NCBI GenBank assembly: GCA_008711295.1
Contig: VUYV01000015.1
Coordinates: forward strand, 1,445,054 to 1,509,053
From: Anarhynchus alexandrinus
Taxonomy: Eukaryota; Chordata; Aves; Charadriiformes; Charadriidae
Direction of reading: 5' to 3'
Length of the DNA: 64,000 nucleotides
The notes under the pieces are model-generated. The model did not search any database. It had not been told where the DNA came from and saw only the letters and a list, made by a program, of their open reading frames with translations. Shown one piece after another: positions 62,901 to 64,000 of the stretch (its first letter is position 1; the number at the start of each line of letters is the position of its first letter). The position numbers were made by a program, and so were the translations under genes.

Positions 62901-63093
62901 GTAATGTTAGTTTGACTTTTATCTTGAAAGTGCATGACCAAGGTGGAATTTTTGCAGATGTTGCAGCAGTGAATATCAGCATGTGTATGGTTAAAATACC
63001 TTCTCCCCCACCTGCTCTTTTTCAGCTTTCTGAAACAAAAGTCTTCACCGCTTCCTCTGTTCCAGCTGAGAATCACGTGACTCCTGGGCAAAG
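29802..63093 (+). CDS. UBAP2: UBAP2 N-terminal half, ten coding exons (2-11), 3' end beyond window
   Basis: The join is 29802-29900, 33906-33983, 35622-35732, 39576-39729, 41476-41553, 49859-49913, 51126-51229, 56340-56399, 57560-57612 and 63026-63093, which is 860 nt or 286 codons plus 2 nt. All junctions are GT/AG and phase-consistent. Visible in the protein are an MMTSVG start, a UBA domain (about residues 50-92), an RG/RGG-rich block (about 129-186), FNPADY (194-199), and a Trp-rich AWKNS..EEW..EDW segment before LSETKVF. This order matches vertebrate UBAP2. The paralog UBAP2L differs at several places: UBAP2 has IRLAQMIYDK, LMEVTGKNQDEC and SWETVGGKKK. Family knowledge: UBAP2/UBAP2L are cytoplasmic RNA- and ubiquitin-linked proteins associated with stress granules and RNA polymerase II turnover, the UBA domain binds ubiquitin, and RGG regions bind RNA and are arginine-methylated. 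In birds UBAP2 is reported on chromosome Z, which is outside knowledge. The C-terminal half is missing only because the window ends. Confidence 0.95.
29901..33905 (+). other. UBAP2: UBAP2 intron 2 (4.0 kb)
   Basis: It contains an old CR1 fragment at 30898-31303 and a CpG-richer unexplained block at about 32340-33420. The rest is AT-rich unique sequence. Near 33735-33790, AACTATAAAATGGGCATAGAG resembles a MIR tail, at low confidence. Confidence 0.75.
30898..31303 (+). mobile_element. Old diverged CR1 fragment
   Basis: CATGGAGTACTCTGCCCAGTTTTGGG.TCCCTGG, AAGAGAGACGTTGGCAGATGGGAGC, CCAATGAAGAGCTGCTAAGATG and TTTGTTCAGCCCTAAGAAGG follow the CR1 order, ending CCTTCCCAACCTATGTGATTCATTG. It is heavily mutated and on the + strand. 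Confidence 0.75.
33906..33983 (+). CDS. UBAP2: UBAP2 exon 3: residues 34-59, start of UBA region
   Basis: The acceptor is TTTTTCAG|GCAACAGC and the donor CAA|GTATGT. The exon is 78 nt, phase 0 to 0, so it could be skipped in frame. The peptide begins ATAEQIRLAQMIYDKSD and ends EDKVKQ. This is the conserved helix that leads into the UBA domain in UBAP2/UBAP2L. Confidence 0.95.
33984..35621 (+). other. UBAP2: UBAP2 intron 3 (1.6 kb)
   Basis: AT-rich unique sequence with short poly-A and poly-T runs (34444-34456, 34981-34994). Nothing else is recognised. Confidence 0.8.
35622..35732 (+). CDS. UBAP2: UBAP2 exon 4: residues 60-96, core UBA domain
   Basis: The acceptor is TTTTACTGCCAG|CTTATGG and the donor GACACG|GTAAGG. 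The exon is 111 nt, phase 0 to 0. The peptide contains LMEVTGKNQDECIVALHDC followed by GDVNRAINILLEG, the classical UBA three-helix pattern: an MEVTG-type loop after helix 1, ALHDCNGDVNRAI as helices 2-3, and a hydrophobic NILLEG end. UBA domains bind mono- or polyubiquitin. Confidence 0.96.
35733..39575 (+). other. UBAP2: UBAP2 intron 4 (3.8 kb)
   Basis: Unique AT-rich sequence. The only structured item seen is a perfect two-copy 15-bp tandem repeat (GCTATGGCAGGTGAA) at 38156-38185. Confidence 0.8.
38156..38185 (+). repeat. Two-copy 15-bp tandem repeat
   Basis: GCTATGGCAGGTGAA is repeated perfectly back to back, followed by a partial third start (GCCATG). It is a likely length polymorphism. 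Confidence 0.95.
39576..39729 (+). CDS. UBAP2: UBAP2 exon 5: residues 97-148, linker and first RG-rich block
   Basis: The acceptor is CCCAAATAG|ACTTCTTGG and the donor GAGAGT|GTACGT. The exon is 154 nt, phase 0 to 1. The peptide starts TSWETVGGKKKSLGKESS, has a highly charged NKENREK stretch, then SRGRGSSNRRGRGGSRGRE. RG/RGG repeats are typical RNA-binding, arginine-methylated sequence. Confidence 0.95.
39730..41475 (+). other. UBAP2: UBAP2 intron 5 (1.7 kb)
   Basis: Unique AT-rich sequence, with poly-A and poly-T runs near 40861-40880 and 41221-41236. No repeat or gene is recognised. Confidence 0.8.
41476..41553 (+). CDS. UBAP2: UBAP2 exon 6: residues 148-174
   Basis: The acceptor is CTCTCTCCACAG|TTAGAGC and the donor GGAGAG|GTGAGA. 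The exon is 78 nt, phase 1 to 1. With the split codon it gives FRAEENGVDNNQGD, then RPSDRGKRGRGR, which matches the family's FRGEENG..SDRGKR segment and opens the second RG-rich block. Confidence 0.94.
44290..44630 (+). mobile_element. Ancient CR1/L3-like LINE 3' relic
   Basis: GGTAGAGATCTGTAAAATTTTTG, ATGAAATCAGTAGGTTACAGGTTCAAAATGAA, GGAGGTGGTTCTTCACATA and GATGTTGTGGATGCTGAAAATTTACA follow the order of an old CR1 3' region (tagaggtctataaaat, aggcagcaggtttaaaac, tacttcttcacac, gatgttgtgaaggcc). It is strongly diverged and on the + strand. Confidence 0.6.
48443..48955 (-). mobile_element. Solo LTR of an avian endogenous retrovirus, 513 bp, TSD TCTTC
   Basis: The + strand begins TGTTGTGGTTTAACACC and ends CTGAAAACCAGGACA. 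Perfect 5-bp target duplications TCTTC flank it at 48438-48442 and 48956-48960. On the minus strand it begins TGTCCTGGTTTTCAGCTAGG and has a TATA-like GTATAAGT (+ strand 48724-48731). It is a different subfamily from the LTRs at 2251 and 16002 but shares their termini and the AAGCATG..ATGGTATGGAATAT stretch. It lies antisense in UBAP2 intron 6 and has no internal viral genes. Confidence 0.92.
49859..49913 (+). CDS. UBAP2: UBAP2 exon 7: residues 174-192, second RG block
   Basis: The acceptor is TTTTCTCTCCTAG|GGTTTGG and the donor ATGGG|GTAAGA. The exon is 55 nt, phase 1 to 2. The peptide is GFGRGRGRGAGRFSAQGMG, nearly invariant in the family. Its short length makes it easy to miss by ORF-based methods. 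Confidence 0.94.
49914..51125 (+). other. UBAP2: UBAP2 intron 7 (1.2 kb)
   Basis: It starts with short imperfect TATTAATATTGCT repeats (49975-50015). The rest is unique sequence. A C/D snoRNA-like box pair at 50515-50584 was considered and rejected. Confidence 0.8.
51126..51229 (+). CDS. UBAP2: UBAP2 exon 8: residues 192-227
   Basis: The acceptor is AAAACTCTAG|GACATTT and the donor GAACTG|GTAAGA. The exon is 104 nt, phase 2 to 1. The peptide starts GTFNPADYTESSATDGFG and continues TKSEIWETGQNDADDGT. The FNPADY motif is conserved in UBAP2 and UBAP2L, while the acidic tail is more variable. Confidence 0.93.
53040..53455 (+). repeat. Diverged tandem duplication, two copies of about 150 bp
   Basis: Copy A (about 53040-53185) and copy B (about 53304-53455) align over TTGGTG.AAAT..AAAGTA..CTAG.TGA and then TT.TTGG.TGC.AAGT.C.TTTTTGCT, and again at GCAC.GTA then ACAAAAC. 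Identity is about 65-70% by eye over the best 70 bp. No coding frame or conserved hairpin is shared. Confidence 0.55.
55610..55915 (+). mobile_element. Ancient CR1-like LINE 3' relic
   Basis: CAGAGAAGAGCAGTGAAATAACTGAGGCTGGAAGG, AACTGAACGTCAGGAAAATGTACC and GGTGGTGGGGAATGCTCAAGAG follow the CR1 3' order, but only weakly. It is likely an old insertion. Confidence 0.45.
56340..56399 (+). CDS. UBAP2: UBAP2 exon 9 (60-nt variable exon): residues 227-247
   Basis: I found this exon by asking for a phase 1-to-1 exon between exons 8 and 10. The acceptor is ATTGCTCCACAG|AGCC and the donor CCAAG|GTATAA. The join gives EPTQSGCYLAQDLPDNFGFQ then G. The core LAQDL..(F/Y)G followed by G-AWKNS resembles the mammalian IAQDLSNK..YGLKG segment as I remember it, with two residues fewer. 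Length and phase allow in-frame skipping, so exon 8 could also join exon 10 directly. The call rests on phase, splice sites and partial similarity, without transcript support. Confidence 0.72.
56400..57559 (+). other. UBAP2: UBAP2 intron 9 (1.2 kb)
   Basis: Unique sequence. At about 57050-57080, TTTGGGTTGTTCTGCCCTGAGAAGAGAG resembles a CR1 fragment, but it is too short to be sure. Confidence 0.75.
57560..57612 (+). CDS. UBAP2: UBAP2 exon 10: residues 247-264, Trp-rich segment
   Basis: The acceptor is ATTACGATAG|GAGCATGG and the donor GAAGAT|GTAAGT. The exon is 53 nt, phase 1 to 0. The peptide is AWKNSIEEWTAEDWNED, matching the AWKNSVEEWTTEDWTED signature of UBAP2. The acceptor has a weak, interrupted pyrimidine tract. 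Confidence 0.93.
57613..63025 (+). other. UBAP2: UBAP2 intron 10 (5.4 kb)
   Basis: It contains an ancient CR1 element from about 58830 to 59900. The rest is AT-rich unique sequence. No gene is seen. Confidence 0.8.
58830..59900 (+). mobile_element. Ancient CR1 LINE with remnants of RT
   Basis: In order on the + strand: AAAGTTGTTAATGTGCTGATGTTCAGAAAG (pre-RT), TCATCAATGATTTGGAAGTAAAAATAAAATCA (RT, remnant of FINDLEVNIKS), AAAGGGCTGATGTGATGGC (from KRANV..), and TACTGCATCCAATTATT (the YCIQL region). All are scrambled by indels. Spacing agrees with a CR1 ORF2 of several hundred codons. It is much older than the copy at 17 kb. Confidence 0.7.
63026..63093 (+). CDS. UBAP2: UBAP2 exon 11: residues 265-287 (last coding exon in window)
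   Basis: The acceptor is CTCTTTTTCAG|CTTTCTG and the donor CAAAG|GTAAGC. The exon is 68 nt, phase 0 to 2. The peptide is LSETKVFTASSVPAENHV then TPGQ. In the family this is followed by an IDLVALLQ-type segment. I looked for that in the remaining 900 nt and did not see it, so the next exon lies beyond 64000. Confidence 0.94.
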
Positions 63094-64000
63094 GTAAGCT
63101 GCTCTTCCACGTTTTCCCTATACCTTAAAAACCTTCTGTTTGGTGAAGCAATGTTAGCTTGCACATATAAAATGTTGAGTAAAACACAGGACAGCCCTGG
63201 TCAGAGATCGGTCAAGCTAATTTCAAAATTGTGAAAGCCTTGCTTGCAAATCGTTGGTTTTGTGGGTTCCTGTGTTGCTTATATTGATCACGGAAGTGGA
63301 GCCAAACTTGCCAAATCCACAAGCATAATACGGAGAAGACCCTGTGTGAGCCAACACAGGCAGGATGCAGGAACAACCACAAAACCACAGATGAAAGGCA
63401 AAGAACAAATTCAATCTCGATACCTCACGGACTGGGGGATCTATGAAGCAGCACCCAGGCACAGGCATGCAAGCAGGGGATGCAGGCGCCGTGGAGTGGG
63501 AGTTCTCACTTCCTTATTAGTGAGAGAGTCCTTGTTAGCGAGAGGGTGAAAGAATGAGATTCCAGACTTGCTGTTCTCGCCTGTATTTCAAGGGTTCAAG
63601 CAGGCATGTTTTTTCACTGTGCTTTGATCTTCTTCAACAGTGAGGCTGAAATTTCAAGCATCTTTGATAAGGTAGCCCTGAGTCCATCACAGGCCTACGT
63701 TATCTAAGTGTGGTCTACTTGTCAAGCATGTAAGACTAACAACAATTAGTGTGATAGATATGTTTTCAAGCACCCCGCATGCAAGTCACTTGAGTGTATT
63801 TACAGTCCTTCTTGCCGATCTTCTGTTACTTTCCCATGGACCCTGTCTTCTGCACAAAGACTGCTTACAGGCAGGAATAAAAGTAGCTGGGGAGAAAGTT
63901 TTCTGCTGTTGAAAAGCTGTGGCTTTGTTGTCCAGAAAATGGAAAGCCTGCCCCTGTAGATTTAGAAAATGTTCAGACCGTAATGTTAACAGAAAAGTTT
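63094..64000 (+). other. UBAP2: Start of UBAP2 intron 11
   Basis: No following exon (expected to start in phase 2 with an IDL-type peptide) is visible. The stretch 63244-63560 is GC- and CpG-richer than its surroundings, with GATGCAGGCGCCGTGGAGTGG, and may be part of a mobile element such as an LTR, but no clear ends are seen. Confidence 0.6.

Overview
The window is a piece of vertebrate nuclear genome, almost certainly from a bird. It holds several CR1 retrotransposons ending in the CR1-type (ATTCTATG)n tail and three LTRs of the endogenous-retrovirus type common in birds, and it has long T-rich introns and a CpG-island promoter. There is no bacterial or viral gene organisation. One gene dominates: the 5' half of UBAP2 (ubiquitin-associated protein 2), on the + strand.

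Layout. Positions 1-3800 are intergenic sequence with a 254-bp internally deleted LTR (TSD CCATG) and an assembly gap (2835-3060) whose two flanks are near-copies of each other. A CpG island at about 3840-4960 is the promoter. It carries three CACGTG E-boxes, a GC box and a proposed non-coding exon 1 ending at the donor after 4473. Intron 1 is about 25.3 kb and contains CR1 copies on both strands (a long one at 17230-18695 with dead RT), a 749-bp LTR, and an unexplained antisense exon-like ORF near 27.1 kb. The start codon is in exon 2 (29802). Ten coding exons (exons 2-11) can be joined with consistent phase and GT/AG borders, giving 286 codons plus 2 nt. The reading frame leaves the window after the exon 11 donor at 63093.

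Protein. The encoded N-terminal part has a leader (1-33), a UBA domain (about 50-92), an acidic/basic linker, an RGG/RG-rich block (about 129-186), an FNPADY segment (194-199), a short variable segment encoded by a 60-nt exon that I identified by phase and partial similarity, and a W-rich segment (AWKNS..EEW..EDW) leading to LSETKVFTASS. The C-terminal half lies downstream of the window.

Little else is genic. I see no convincing tRNA, rRNA, CRISPR or intronic C/D snoRNA. The best leads for a second look are the duplicated gap flanks, the antisense exon-like ORF at 27.06-27.33 kb, the E-box array in the promoter, the cryptic 60-nt exon, a Cys-rich ORF in intron 1, a diverged tandem duplication in intron 8, and a CpG-rich unexplained block in intron 2. 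I did not find a clearly new biological system.
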